From Planctomycetota bacterium (GTDB lineage: Bacteria; Planctomycetota; MHYJ01; JACQXL01; JACRIJ01), in the NCBI GenBank assembly GCA_016220095.1, contig JACRIJ010000129.1, forward strand, positions 1-35,857: a stretch of DNA of 35,857 nucleotides, given 5' to 3'. The position numbers were made by a program, and so were the translations under genes. The notes under the pieces were generated by a model, which did no database searches, was not told the DNA's origin, and worked only from the letters and a program-made list of their open reading frames with translations. Shown in pieces: positions 6,984-14,693 of the stretch (position 1 is the stretch's first letter; each line of letters opens with the position of its first letter).

Positions 6984-7296
6984 GTAAAAGCGCGGGTTTC
7001 AACTCCCCCGCGGCATTTTGCAGGGACAGGGCATCCTGACACTTCGGTCGGGACTTCCTTCAGTCGTTACCCTGTCACTATAGCAACCATTGGCAAATTA
7101 AATACATAGGCGCTATTTCCCAACCCACCTTCACCGAGGGGGGGGGTACACCCCCGCCTATACACTTCCCACTCCTTCGGAGTTGACCTATGCATATTGT
7201 CGGAGCCTCTTGTCCAAGCGCTTGTTTTTCACTTATGGAAAAGTTCCTTCACTTGATTATCTCTACTGAGGCAGTACCTTTTTTGTGAAAAAATCC
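6984..7296. other. Intergenic region with multiple small hairpins and repeat words
   Basis: No ORF is supported here. A CGCGGG/CCCGCG hairpin (6991-7012) just after the methyltransferase is a weak terminator candidate without a good T-tract. Further right are GACAGGG...CCCTGTC pairing, a G9 run (7139-7147 region) followed by ACCCCC, an ATAGGCG/CGCCTAT pairing around it, an ACTCC-TTC-GGAGT hairpin (about 7171-7183) and the palindrome CAAGCGCTTG (7215-7224). The words CCCACCTTCACCGAGG resemble, on the opposite strand, the block CCTCAGTCGAGGTGGG at 35696-35711. Confidence 0.45.
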
Positions 7297-7325
7297 TTGA
7301 CTTTCGGCGCGGTTTTAAGTATAAT
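7297..7325 (+). promoter_or_regulatory. Promoter of the HTH/zinc-ribbon gene
   Basis: TTGACT (7297-7302), a 17-nt spacer and TATAAT (7320-7325). The predicted leader is about 43 nt and carries AGGAGG at 7361-7366, 8 nt before the ATG. Confidence 0.85.
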
Positions 7326-7374
7326 AGCAAAATAAGTAAATAGTAGTTAAAAACTAACAAAGGAGGTTTTTGCA

Positions 7375-7830
7375 ATGGCTAAAGAAGACTCGGGAATTCC
7401 GATTGGCACGGACGCATTGGGGCAGAAACGCGATTGGGTAAGCGTGCGCGAGGCGTGCGAATATCTGGACGTAAGCGAACAGACGATATTCAGGTGGCTT
7501 AAGGAAGGCAGATTGACTTATTTTAAGGTCGGCGATTCCACAAGGTTTAAGAAGGAAGACCTTGACGTCATGGTAAAAAAATTTACCGGAGACAAGGATG
7601 CGGAAAAATACGGGGCAAAGTGCGTTTCATGCGGGAATTCTCAGCTTATACCGGGCCAGATTGCCGGCACAGGCAAGGTGTATTTTAAGCCATTAAAGAC
7701 TAAATTCTTTGTATTGGCAGAGAGCGTAGTCAATATAGAGGCGCGTACATGTCCTAAATGCGGATTTGTGCAGATATTTGCGGATACGGAGAAACTGAAT
7801 AAGCTGACTAAAACGAAGAAGGAAGAATGA
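7375..7830 (+). CDS. Excisionase-type helix-turn-helix protein with C-terminal zinc ribbon
   Basis: A small probable DNA-binding regulator. Residues about 20-70 form a MerR/excisionase-like HTH_17 domain (VREACEYLDVSEQTIFRWLK, then GRLTYFKVGDSTRFKKEDLD). Residues about 83-130 hold two Cys-x2-Cys pairs (CVSC and CPKC) separated by about 40 residues, consistent with a zinc ribbon or rubredoxin-like knuckle. It has its own strong promoter and an excellent ribosome-binding site, so it is probably well expressed. There is no integrase or phage context, so an excisionase role is unlikely; a housekeeping regulator is more plausible. The 3' end and the following spacer contain repeat-like words (ACGAA, AAGGAAGG, GACTGACGAAG). 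The target is unknown. Confidence 0.75.
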   Translation: MAKEDSGIPIGTDALGQKRDWVSVREACEYLDVSEQTIFRWLKEGRLTYFKVGDSTRFKKEDLDVMVKKFTGDKDAEKYGAKCVSCGNSQLIPGQIAGTGKVYFKPLKTKFFVLAESVVNIEARTCPKCGFVQIFADTEKLNKLTKTKKEE

Positions 7831-7894
7831 AAAACGAATAAGGAAGGACTGACGAAGTTTGGAGTCTGGGGTTTTAACGCCAGGGGGTTAACTT

Positions 7895-8701
7895 ATGGAC
7901 TGGGTTTATTTAATATTGTATTTTATTGTTTCCGCAGGGGCTTTTTGGGCCGGTTATGTGCATATCGGACGAATGCGCGCAGGATACTGGATTCCGATTG
8001 CCATAGCCTGTCTGCTGTGTATTTGTGCGTTTACGGCCTTGCGGCGTTTTCCTGAATATGAATTCAAGATTATCCCATTGTTTTTGGGCGGCATTTACGA
8101 TTTGATTAATTTTATACCTTTTGCACTGCTGTTTATGGGGGTGGCAGCGAGGAAGACCGTACCGGCATTTCTGTCAAAAGAGATTTTTGCAATCGCTATT
8201 ATCATTTTCTCGTTTGGATTGTATAGGGCAAGCTGGATATACTCCGGAACCGGCGTCAATCCGCAAAAACAGGTTTTCAGCCTGAAAGGATATTGCGCCC
8301 AGACTACCGGCCATACCTGCGGCCCGGCAAGCGCCGTGAATTTCCTGCAGATGTATAATATTCAGGCGACCGAAGCTGAAATGGCTAAGTTGTCGCACAC
8401 TACATACGCTAACGGCGTAAACACAGCCCAACTCGCACGGGCGGTTGCTGAAAAGGCCGGCGCGGAAGGCCTTGAAGTGGATGTGACTGCAACAGACTGG
8501 CAGGCCTTGGCAGAACTCAAAAGGCCCTGCATAACTTTTATTAAATATACATATTGGGTTGACCACGTCGTTGTAATTACCGGGGTAGATGAAACAATGG
8601 AGCATGTATCGTTTATAGACCCGGTCGGCGGAAATTTGAAGACTTATGATAAAGATATTTTTCTGCAGATATGGCGAGGGCAGATAATCTATATTAAATG
8701 A
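7895..8701 (+). CDS. Membrane-anchored C39-like cysteine peptidase
   Basis: A predicted papain-fold protease of the C39 type, tethered to the inner membrane. Residues 1-115 contain about four hydrophobic segments (near 3-23, 31-48, 57-82 and 96-111). The remainder is the peptidase domain, with the oxyanion glutamine Gln136 and nucleophile Cys142 in QTTGHTCGPAS, His224 in VDHVVVITGVD, and Asp242 in IDPVGG. C39 domains usually sit at the N-terminus of bacteriocin exporters and cut leaders after double glycine. Here there is no ABC ATPase module and the membrane part precedes the protease, so the substrate is unknown. 268 residues. It starts 64 nt after the HTH gene, with AGGGGGT 10 nt upstream, and is probably transcribed with it. 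Confidence 0.8.
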   Translation: MDWVYLILYFIVSAGAFWAGYVHIGRMRAGYWIPIAIACLLCICAFTALRRFPEYEFKIIPLFLGGIYDLINFIPFALLFMGVAARKTVPAFLSKEIFAIAIIIFSFGLYRASWIYSGTGVNPQKQVFSLKGYCAQTTGHTCGPASAVNFLQMYNIQATEAEMAKLSHTTYANGVNTAQLARAVAEKAGAEGLEVDVTATDWQALAELKRPCITFIKYTYWVDHVVVITGVDETMEHVSFIDPVGGNLKTYDKDIFLQIWRGQIIYIK

Positions 8702-8806
8702 AATTGGATAATCTGTTTAATCTGCCGTGTAAAATGAGCGAGAGTTGAGGACTTAAGCATCAATGCTTTAAAAATTTACAACTGAACCGCTTTACGGAGC
8801 TATTAC

Positions 8807-8833
8807 GTTTGCACAGGCAAACAGCCATTTGGC
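8807..8833. other. Two adjacent hairpins between convergent genes
   Basis: GTTTGC-ACAG-GCAAAC (8807-8822) is a perfect 6-bp hairpin, followed directly by GCCATTTGGC (8824-8833, a 4-bp stem). They lie just past the macroglobulin gene stop codon and after the C39 gene. There is no T-tract on either side, so a structural repeat or a processing/termination element are all possible. Confidence 0.4.
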
Positions 8834-8847
8834 CCCTACCGGTTTTC

Positions 8848-11800
8848 TCATTCAGTGACCTTTAACCGCAATTCATCGGTATTGGCCTTCTTATCCGGGA
8901 AATACATCAGTGATACCTGCGCGGGCATTACATGGAACTCCCCTGCCACCGTGGCGCGGTAAACGTAATAAACGGTTTTTGTACCCGCAGGCAGGTTCGT
9001 CCAGAAAAAAATAACCTTTTCATCATGGTTTTCCCTGTGATAATCAGGCATGTCCTGAACGCCTTCTATTTTCATTGAGCCTGTTTTTTCTATTACCTGG
9101 CTTGACGCGGGCAGGTAATCCTCAAGCATCAAAAAATCCTGTGTACTTTTTATTGAGATTTCCAATTTCACAAGTACCATATCTCCGCTCTTCAGGCCGT
9201 CTTTTACAGGCGAGGATTTGTACGTTATAATACCATTATCCTTCACGGGATCAAGGCGCAGGTATTCCCTTTTTACGGACAAATCTTCCATGCTTTGCGC
9301 CGTAATCCCTTCCTGTCCGGTATAATAACTGGCGTAGATTGAATAAGTTATTTCCATATTATTGTTTTTCTGCAATAAGAGGATATTCGGGCCTTTTTGC
9401 GCTTCAGGAGAGGCAAATCCCACGCTGAACGGGCCGGCTATGGATGTTTCTTTATTGATAATAATGCCCGCCCTTGCGCGGTTGTTCAACGTCAGGTTTA
9501 CGGTTGTTTCCGCATCCGTTACGCCGTTTCTAACTGCGTAATTCGTAAACGCAAATACTACTGCCGCGGTGTCGCGCGTGGATTTCCAATTGGCGCCTTC
9601 TCTCTGGAGCATAAGCCATTTTATTGAACTCTGCACTGTCTGCATTTCACCGCATTGCGTTAAGGCGTTTACTGCCCAGGCGGTTGTTTCAACGTTGTCC
9701 GTCTGCCAGCGCGTTGAATCTGCATTGCCCCAATACAAAAGCCCGTCTTGTTTTTGCGCCTTATTTTTGAGTTCATTTATCAGTACTGCGGCCTCTGCTT
9801 TTCTGTTGGAGCCGTTGAGTACAATAAGAAGCAATGCCTGCGTATAAGGCGACGCGTTTGTTCTTTCCGCGGAATCAAATGCCGTATCTATTGGCGCAGG
9901 ATTTTCTTTGAAAATTCCGGCCGTGTACAGCGCATAAAGCAGGTATGCGCGGGTTGCGTAATCAATGCTTTTATCCGCAAGAAGCAGTTGGGCTTTTTGC
10001 GTTCCTTTTACGAAGCGTTCATTATCAACTGCGTAACCGGCATTTTTAATAAGAGACAGGCCTGTAAGCGCGTAGGCAGTCATAAACGGGTGCGTGGCGT
10101 CATTTTCCCACCAACCCCATCCGCCGTCGGCATGTTGCAAAAGGTAAAGGCGTTCAAGCCCTTTTTCAATCATCTTTGGAAGTTCCGCATCAAGTTTTTT
10201 GTTTGTCAGGTTAAGTTGCTTCATGGCGCCGTAGGCGGCTATATTCGGCACAAACCTGCTCATAGTCTGTTCGGTGCAGCCGTAAGGATATTCCGCGAGA
10301 TAGTCAAGGGATTCCATGATTGCCGCGGTTATTGACGGGGTTACGACGGCAACAATCCTGACGGAATCCGCATCCGCATCGCTGGGAATAATCAAAGGAA
10401 TTTCTTTTTGCGTTTCGCTCAAAACGCCGTTCACTGCAAATGATTTAGTGATGCCGTGGTTGAGGACGGGAAGCGCGGTCTGCAGGGCGTCCGAATCTTC
10501 ATCCGTCAGTGCGGAGGCGTTTATCTGGCTATTGCCTGATTTTTGAGCTGTAAGCGCGTATTTTGCGGTGCCTTCCTTGCCGGAATCAATTTTCAATGAG
10601 TCCTGCGCACCGGCAATTTCAATACCCGTGCCTTTAAGGGAGAGTTTCACATCTTTTGCCGTTTTAAGGAAATTATGCACGATGACCGGCAGGGTCATTC
10701 TGTCGTTTTGTGTAAGGAATCTCGGCAGAGCTGTGCGCAGGATCAGTCGTTTGGTTGTTTTCGTATTGAAGGTCGTTTCTCCGACGCGCGTATCTGCGGA
10801 CATCGCTCTTATGGTAGAGCGCCAGGTCGTAAGATTATCAGGGTATTTCAGCGTTATCTCGGCCTTCCCCGCGGCGTCTGTGATTATCTGTGGTTCCCAG
10901 AGTATAGTGGTGGCAAAATCCTTACGGGTAATGGCCGGGGCCATACCGCCGTCTTTGCCTGGCTTGGATTTTTCGTCATATCCAAAACCTCCGTAATTGA
11001 GTCCCCCTTCTTCTGCGTCTTCTTCGGGTTCACTGAGGGTAATATCAGGCAATTCTTCCATATTTCCCTCTATGTTGCCTGTTGCCGGAGGCGTTCCCGA
11101 CTGTTCTGCCGGCGCGGGCCGTGGAGCACTGGGGCTTGGTCCGCCTCCGACGCCGTTAGCACGATTTGGAGTGGCGGCCATCGCTGACATTTTTTCACCT
11201 TCCGGTGTTTTGGCAAGGTTTTCCGCTTTCGCCAAGCGTTCTGAAATCTCCGCGGCCCCGTAGGATAGATAATCCGCGGAACTGAACGTGCTTATATTAT
11301 TGCGTCTTGTATTGTAAAAGAATTTCATTATTGGCACAGTGAGTTCGGGTGTTATGGCGTAAACGGATTCATCCACCACGCCGACGGACAATTCCGCTGG
11401 AACCGGCCTGCCGCTGGCATCGGCAGTCTTAATAACCAATTTGCCCTGCTCCTGCGGCTTATATTCGGTTTTATCCGGGGTGACAGATACCGTAATGAGT
11501 TTATGCACGGGTTGCACTATTATCGTATGCGATGCTGTAAGGACTTCCTTTTTATATGCCTCGGCCGCGCAGACGAATACATTGGGCGAAAAATTTTCTG
11601 TAAGGGGCAAATCGTACACAAATGAATTACCGTTTATCTTTCTGAGCCCGAATGAAAGCATCCTGTTGCCTTCAAGCGTCAGCAGGAGGTATGGATTGGC
11701 ATTGGGCGTAAGAATGAGCAGATGCGCGGTTTCGCCGGCCGTGTAGACCGTTTTGTCTGAAACAATATCAATCCAGTCGCCCTTATAGCCGAGAATCGCC

Positions 11801-13557
11801 TCGCCTTTGGCGACCCAGATATTCCTGGATGCCAGGATCCCGGTTTTGAATTCGTCCTCCGCAGTCACTTCCACGAGATGATAACCGGTTCTTGAAAGCG
11901 GAATTATTGCCTGGGCAATGCCCTTTTCATTTGTCGTAACAGTCATCTCGGAGCCGGTCTTATTTCTATTTTCGCCTGTAATGCTGTAGAGTGCAACAGT
12001 TACTTTTGCAGTAACAGGCCTGCCTTCGTAATCAACTGCTCTTATGTCCGCTTTCACAGTATCCTCGGTGGGATAAAGGAATTTATCCGTTTTCAGGTCT
12101 AATGCAAAATTTGCCTTTGTAATCCTTGCGTTTGCGCCTCCGGACACGGCTATCTTGGACGCGTCCGTTACGATGGCCTGTATGGAATACGAGTAATCGG
12201 AATCCCATTGTTTTGCGTCAAATGTTATCTTGAATTCCCCGTTGTCGTCCAATTTGCCAGTGCCCTGTTCAACTTGTTCGGGCCGGGTGGATTCAAATTC
12301 ATTTTTTGTATAGAACCAATCGGCTGTTGCGTCGGTCCATTCAGGCCTTTGGAATTTACTCCGCGTTACTGCATAAATCAGTTCAGCGCCTGCGGTTTTG
12401 CCACCGAAATAGTATTGGCCTGAGACCGTAACAGCTATTTTGGAGTTCATAAGATAATGTTGTTTGTCCGTGCGCACTTCCACGAAAAATTCAGGCTTCT
12501 GGTATTTTTCAATCATGAATTCAGAACTAAAGGTTTTGTTATTGAATCCTGCCGTAAGCCGGCATTGGCCGAGGCCGGCGTTCTCAGGGAGCTGGAATTC
12601 GCCGTTGAAAGAACCGTATTGGTTTGCCGTGCAGGTGCCGGCGTATATCTGGGTATTCTGCGCGTCAGATACCGCAATAGCCACTTCAACCGACGGTACG
12701 GGGTTATAGGCGGAATTCTTGAATTCCCTGATGGTCCCTTTAAAGAAGACCTTTTCAGAAGGCCTGTACGCAGGCCGTTCCGTATAGAGATAGACTTTCA
12801 TGTGGTCTGTCAATGCAGGAAAAGACGTGGTATCATAAAATGCGATATTGGCGTCTTTTTGCACAAAGCATTTAAGAGACGGCGAATACTTGACGTCGGC
12901 GTCAAAAAGTCCGTTTGCCGAAGCGGTTCCTTTAGCAACGATATTGCCGTTATCAATGATAGAAATCTGGGCTGATGGTACGGGTTCGCCGGTCATGCGG
13001 TCGGCGGCAAAGACAAATATCCTGTCTGATGACCTTTTTACAATGCAGGTAATGTCCGTAACCGGGACTACGCAATATGAAATGAAGTTATTGAATGATG
13101 CCTGAAGCAGGTATAGCCCGTTGGCTTTTACGGGCAATTTTACCGTACTCGCGGTGAAATTATCCGCAGGTTTTTCCTTCCAGGATTTCAGGAGCGTAAA
13201 TTTTTCGCCTGGCTTAGGACTGTAGTTTTCGTAATCCTTTCCGAATATCGAAGGCTTTTCCTTTTCGGTTGATTTGTAAACCGCGTTATTAAGCGCGTTG
13301 ACTATGGATGTCCCTTCTATGGCCGGCACGGAGAGGTTCTGCTGTCCGGAGATGAATTGGAAAGGCTCTTCTATTTTATATAATACAAACGAGATTTCAT
13401 TTACACCTGACTGGGACTGGAGTTCTATTTCAGGCGGCTGGCCTGCAGAGCCGGGCTCCTTGAGCTGGAGATAGAATAATTTACTGTTGGCATGAACGGT
13501 ATTATAGACACAGGCAATAAAGCAGAATACGACAAATGCCGAAAGAATTTTCTTCAT
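8848..13557 (-). CDS. Alpha-2-macroglobulin family protein (bacterial, YfaS-like)
   Basis: A giant periplasmic protease trap of 1569 residues. A signal peptide (residues 1-23, MKKILSAFVVFCFIAC... to VHA) is followed by macroglobulin-like domains (MG-type strands such as DRMTGEPVPSA and YRPSEKVFFKG), then a Gly/Pro/Ser-rich disordered stretch at about 790-870 in the position of the bait region. The A2M core follows (RKDFATTILWEP, PDNLTTWR). The thioester motif is intact as PYGCTEQTM, with Cys1094 and Gln1097. The helical thioester domain follows (GGWGWWEND..HPFMTAYALTGL), then a C-terminal receptor-like beta domain. AAGGAG lies 7 nt before the ATG. It is the second gene of a pair with a YfaP-like protein, 10 nt downstream, echoing the enterobacterial yfaP...yfaS neighbourhood. 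No pbpC is near. Known relatives protect the periplasm from foreign proteases. Confidence 0.92.
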   Translation of the reverse strand: MKKILSAFVVFCFIACVYNTVHANSKLFYLQLKEPGSAGQPPEIELQSQSGVNEISFVLYKIEEPFQFISGQQNLSVPAIEGTSIVNALNNAVYKSTEKEKPSIFGKDYENYSPKPGEKFTLLKSWKEKPADNFTASTVKLPVKANGLYLLQASFNNFISYCVVPVTDITCIVKRSSDRIFVFAADRMTGEPVPSAQISIIDNGNIVAKGTASANGLFDADVKYSPSLKCFVQKDANIAFYDTTSFPALTDHMKVYLYTERPAYRPSEKVFFKGTIREFKNSAYNPVPSVEVAIAVSDAQNTQIYAGTCTANQYGSFNGEFQLPENAGLGQCRLTAGFNNKTFSSEFMIEKYQKPEFFVEVRTDKQHYLMNSKIAVTVSGQYYFGGKTAGAELIYAVTRSKFQRPEWTDATADWFYTKNEFESTRPEQVEQGTGKLDDNGEFKITFDAKQWDSDYSYSIQAIVTDASKIAVSGGANARITKANFALDLKTDKFLYPTEDTVKADIRAVDYEGRPVTAKVTVALYSITGENRNKTGSEMTVTTNEKGIAQAIIPLSRTGYHLVEVTAEDEFKTGILASRNIWVAKGEAILGYKGDWIDIVSDKTVYTAGETAHLLILTPNANPYLLLTLEGNRMLSFGLRKINGNSFVYDLPLTENFSPNVFVCAAEAYKKEVLTASHTIIVQPVHKLITVSVTPDKTEYKPQEQGKLVIKTADASGRPVPAELSVGVVDESVYAITPELTVPIMKFFYNTRRNNISTFSSADYLSYGAAEISERLAKAENLAKTPEGEKMSAMAATPNRANGVGGGPSPSAPRPAPAEQSGTPPATGNIEGNMEELPDITLSEPEEDAEEGGLNYGGFGYDEKSKPGKDGGMAPAITRKDFATTILWEPQIITDAAGKAEITLKYPDNLTTWRSTIRAMSADTRVGETTFNTKTTKRLILRTALPRFLTQNDRMTLPVIVHNFLKTAKDVKLSLKGTGIEIAGAQDSLKIDSGKEGTAKYALTAQKSGNSQINASALTDEDSDALQTALPVLNHGITKSFAVNGVLSETQKEIPLIIPSDADADSVRIVAVVTPSITAAIMESLDYLAEYPYGCTEQTMSRFVPNIAAYGAMKQLNLTNKKLDAELPKMIEKGLERLYLLQHADGGWGWWENDATHPFMTAYALTGLSLIKNAGYAVDNERFVKGTQKAQLLLADKSIDYATRAYLLYALYTAGIFKENPAPIDTAFDSAERTNASPYTQALLLIVLNGSNRKAEAAVLINELKNKAQKQDGLLYWGNADSTRWQTDNVETTAWAVNALTQCGEMQTVQSSIKWLMLQREGANWKSTRDTAAVVFAFTNYAVRNGVTDAETTVNLTLNNRARAGIIINKETSIAGPFSVGFASPEAQKGPNILLLQKNNNMEITYSIYASYYTGQEGITAQSMEDLSVKREYLRLDPVKDNGIITYKSSPVKDGLKSGDMVLVKLEISIKSTQDFLMLEDYLPASSQVIEKTGSMKIEGVQDMPDYHRENHDEKVIFFWTNLPAGTKTVYYVYRATVAGEFHVMPAQVSLMYFPDKKANTDELRLKVTE

Positions 13558-13567
13558 AGAACACTCC

Positions 13568-14290
13568 TTATTTTATATAGATACTTTCAAGGGTTTCCAC
13601 ATCGCCGGTTTTGGTCAGTATGAAATAGTAATCTTTTCTTGTTTCCTCAGGCGTGCCTTCGTGGAGGATGATGCTGACCTTGCAATTGCTTTGTTTTTCC
13701 GCGTTAGCCGAAAAATAATGCGCCTGGACAAGATAATTGCCTGGTATGGCATTAGACAGGGTAAACGTTTCCGGTCCGTAACCGGTTGTTACATCAACGT
13801 CCAATTTTCCCCCAATGGCGGTGTCTTTATGCTGGTAATCGCATTTTTCCTTATTGGGGTCGGTTACCCACATGTCAACATCGGTGCCGTTGGTATCCCA
13901 ATTCAAAGTGATTTTTACGTCCTTTTGCGGAACTTTGGAATAAACAACTATGGAATCTCTGCCAGTGCCGGACTGGTTGGAGGCGACTACCTGTACGCAA
14001 TTTTCACCCGTAGAGAGCACCTGTTCGGTATTGAAATTGCCTGATGAGACGGGTATAGTCGTATAAGTGCCGTTGAGCACGAAGAACGCGCGGGTCAGGG
14101 ACGAGTCTGAAACTGTGCCGGTGATATGGACGATTCTTTCAGAGGACCATCCGCCGGATGGGTTTGTAATGCGCACGGTAAGCGGAGAATCAGCCGGGCC
14201 GGCATCAAGCGCGTGCGGAGCTGAAATGAGAAATAGCCCTGTCAGATATAGGGCTGTTACGAAAGCAACTACTGAAATTTTACCAGCCAT
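13568..14290 (-). CDS. YfaP-like exported protein (DUF2135)
   Basis: A secreted protein with a signal peptide (SVVAFVTALYLTGLFLISAP) and two beta domains. Residues about 40-125 resemble an Ig/bacterial pre-peptidase-like fold (VRITNPSGGWSSERIVHITGTV). The C-terminal 115 residues are DUF2135, recognised by ITLNWDTNGTDVDMWVTDP and the closing GNYLVQAHYFSANA. The start is placed at ATG 14290 because GGAGG at 14299-14303 lies 8 nt upstream; the ATG at 14305 begins within that same GGAGG context and has no site of its own. 240 residues. It is transcribed 10 nt upstream of the macroglobulin gene under a strong promoter. E. coli YfaP is encoded in the same locus as its macroglobulin, supporting a shared periplasmic function, but the exact role of DUF2135 is not known. 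Confidence 0.82.
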   Translation of the reverse strand: MAGKISVVAFVTALYLTGLFLISAPHALDAGPADSPLTVRITNPSGGWSSERIVHITGTVSDSSLTRAFFVLNGTYTTIPVSSGNFNTEQVLSTGENCVQVVASNQSGTGRDSIVVYSKVPQKDVKITLNWDTNGTDVDMWVTDPNKEKCDYQHKDTAIGGKLDVDVTTGYGPETFTLSNAIPGNYLVQAHYFSANAEKQSNCKVSIILHEGTPEETRKDYYFILTKTGDVETLESIYIK

Positions 14291-14324
14291 AGAAGAGGCC
14301 TCCATTGAAGTATTTTAAACTTTT

Positions 14325-14385
14325 TTGCCACGAAGGCACTAAGACACGAAGGACGATTGTTTCGTTTTTCGTTCGTCGTCCCTAT
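14325..14385. repeat. CACGAAGG / CGTTTTTCG word repeat in the YfaP leader
   Basis: The predicted 5' untranslated region of the YfaP-like gene contains CACGAAGGCACTAAGACACGAAGG followed by TTTCGTTTTTCGTTCGTCG, both degenerate short-period words (period about 7-8). No start codon with a ribosome-binding site lies within it. Confidence 0.5.
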
Positions 14386-14438
14386 ATACTCACTTCTTAG
14401 TTTATTTAGACGCAGAAATTGACATAAAGTTCACCGTA

Positions 14439-14467
14439 ATTGTACTTTTTTGATCAGGGGATGTCAA
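14439..14467 (-). promoter_or_regulatory. Promoter of the YfaP-macroglobulin pair
   Basis: On the minus strand TTGACA (14462-14467) and TACAAT (14439-14444) are separated by exactly 17 nt. The predicted leader is about 140 nt and includes the word repeats described at 14325-14385. Confidence 0.75.
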
Positions 14468-14552
14468 TAGAGAAATGGTTGTAATGGAAAGATGGTTCAA
14501 CGTTGTTCAATTGTGAGTAGTGGACAGTTGCGAAGTCTGGAGTCCGGCGTTT

Positions 14553-14593
14553 CGTCAGTCACAAGTCTCTTCAGGTCTCGTCAAGTCCCTGTT
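14553..14593 (-). repeat. Copy of the GACTTGACGAGAC repeat arm
   Basis: Read on the minus strand this block begins AACAGGGACTTGACGAGACC and continues TGAAGAGACTTG, matching the left arm of the element at 3619-3662. It lies between the glnA terminator and the YfaP promoter. The flanking words GTCTGGAGTCCGGCGTTT resemble TTTGGAGTCTGGGGTTTT upstream of the C39 gene (about 7858). Confidence 0.6.
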
Positions 14594-14623
14594 AGAATCC
14601 GGAGTCGTTCACTGTCCTGTAAT

Positions 14624-14662
14624 TAAAAAAAGAGCAGAGACAGGCTTTATGCCCATCTCTGC
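14624..14662 (-). terminator. Intrinsic terminator of yebC-glnA
   Basis: On the minus strand a 12-bp stem with two G-U pairs (14651-14662 with 14634-14645) and a 5-nt loop is followed by TCTTTTTTT. It starts about 32 nt after the glnA stop codon. Confidence 0.88.
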
Positions 14663-14693
14663 CCTGTAAATTGTCAAACCGTAATCCTGTATT

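Noticed and set aside
7375-7830. Phage excisionase or mobile element marker
   Set aside because: The HTH type matches excisionases, but there is no integrase, direct repeat pair or phage gene, and the zinc ribbon points to a chromosomal regulator.
7895-8701. Bacteriocin exporter interpretation of the C39 protein
   Set aside because: There is no ABC transporter module, no precursor peptide gene and no immunity gene nearby.
8807-8840. Possible cyclic-di-GMP (GEMM-I) riboswitch, because of GCACAGG-CAAAC and CTACCGG words
   Set aside because: The conserved GGGACGCAAAGC segment and the receptor-tetraloop arrangement are missing, and the site lies downstream of both neighbouring genes rather than in a leader.
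14290-14305. Start of the YfaP-like protein at ATG 14305
   Set aside because: The GGAGG inside its first codons is ideally spaced for ATG 14290, and residues before it are not signal-peptide-like.
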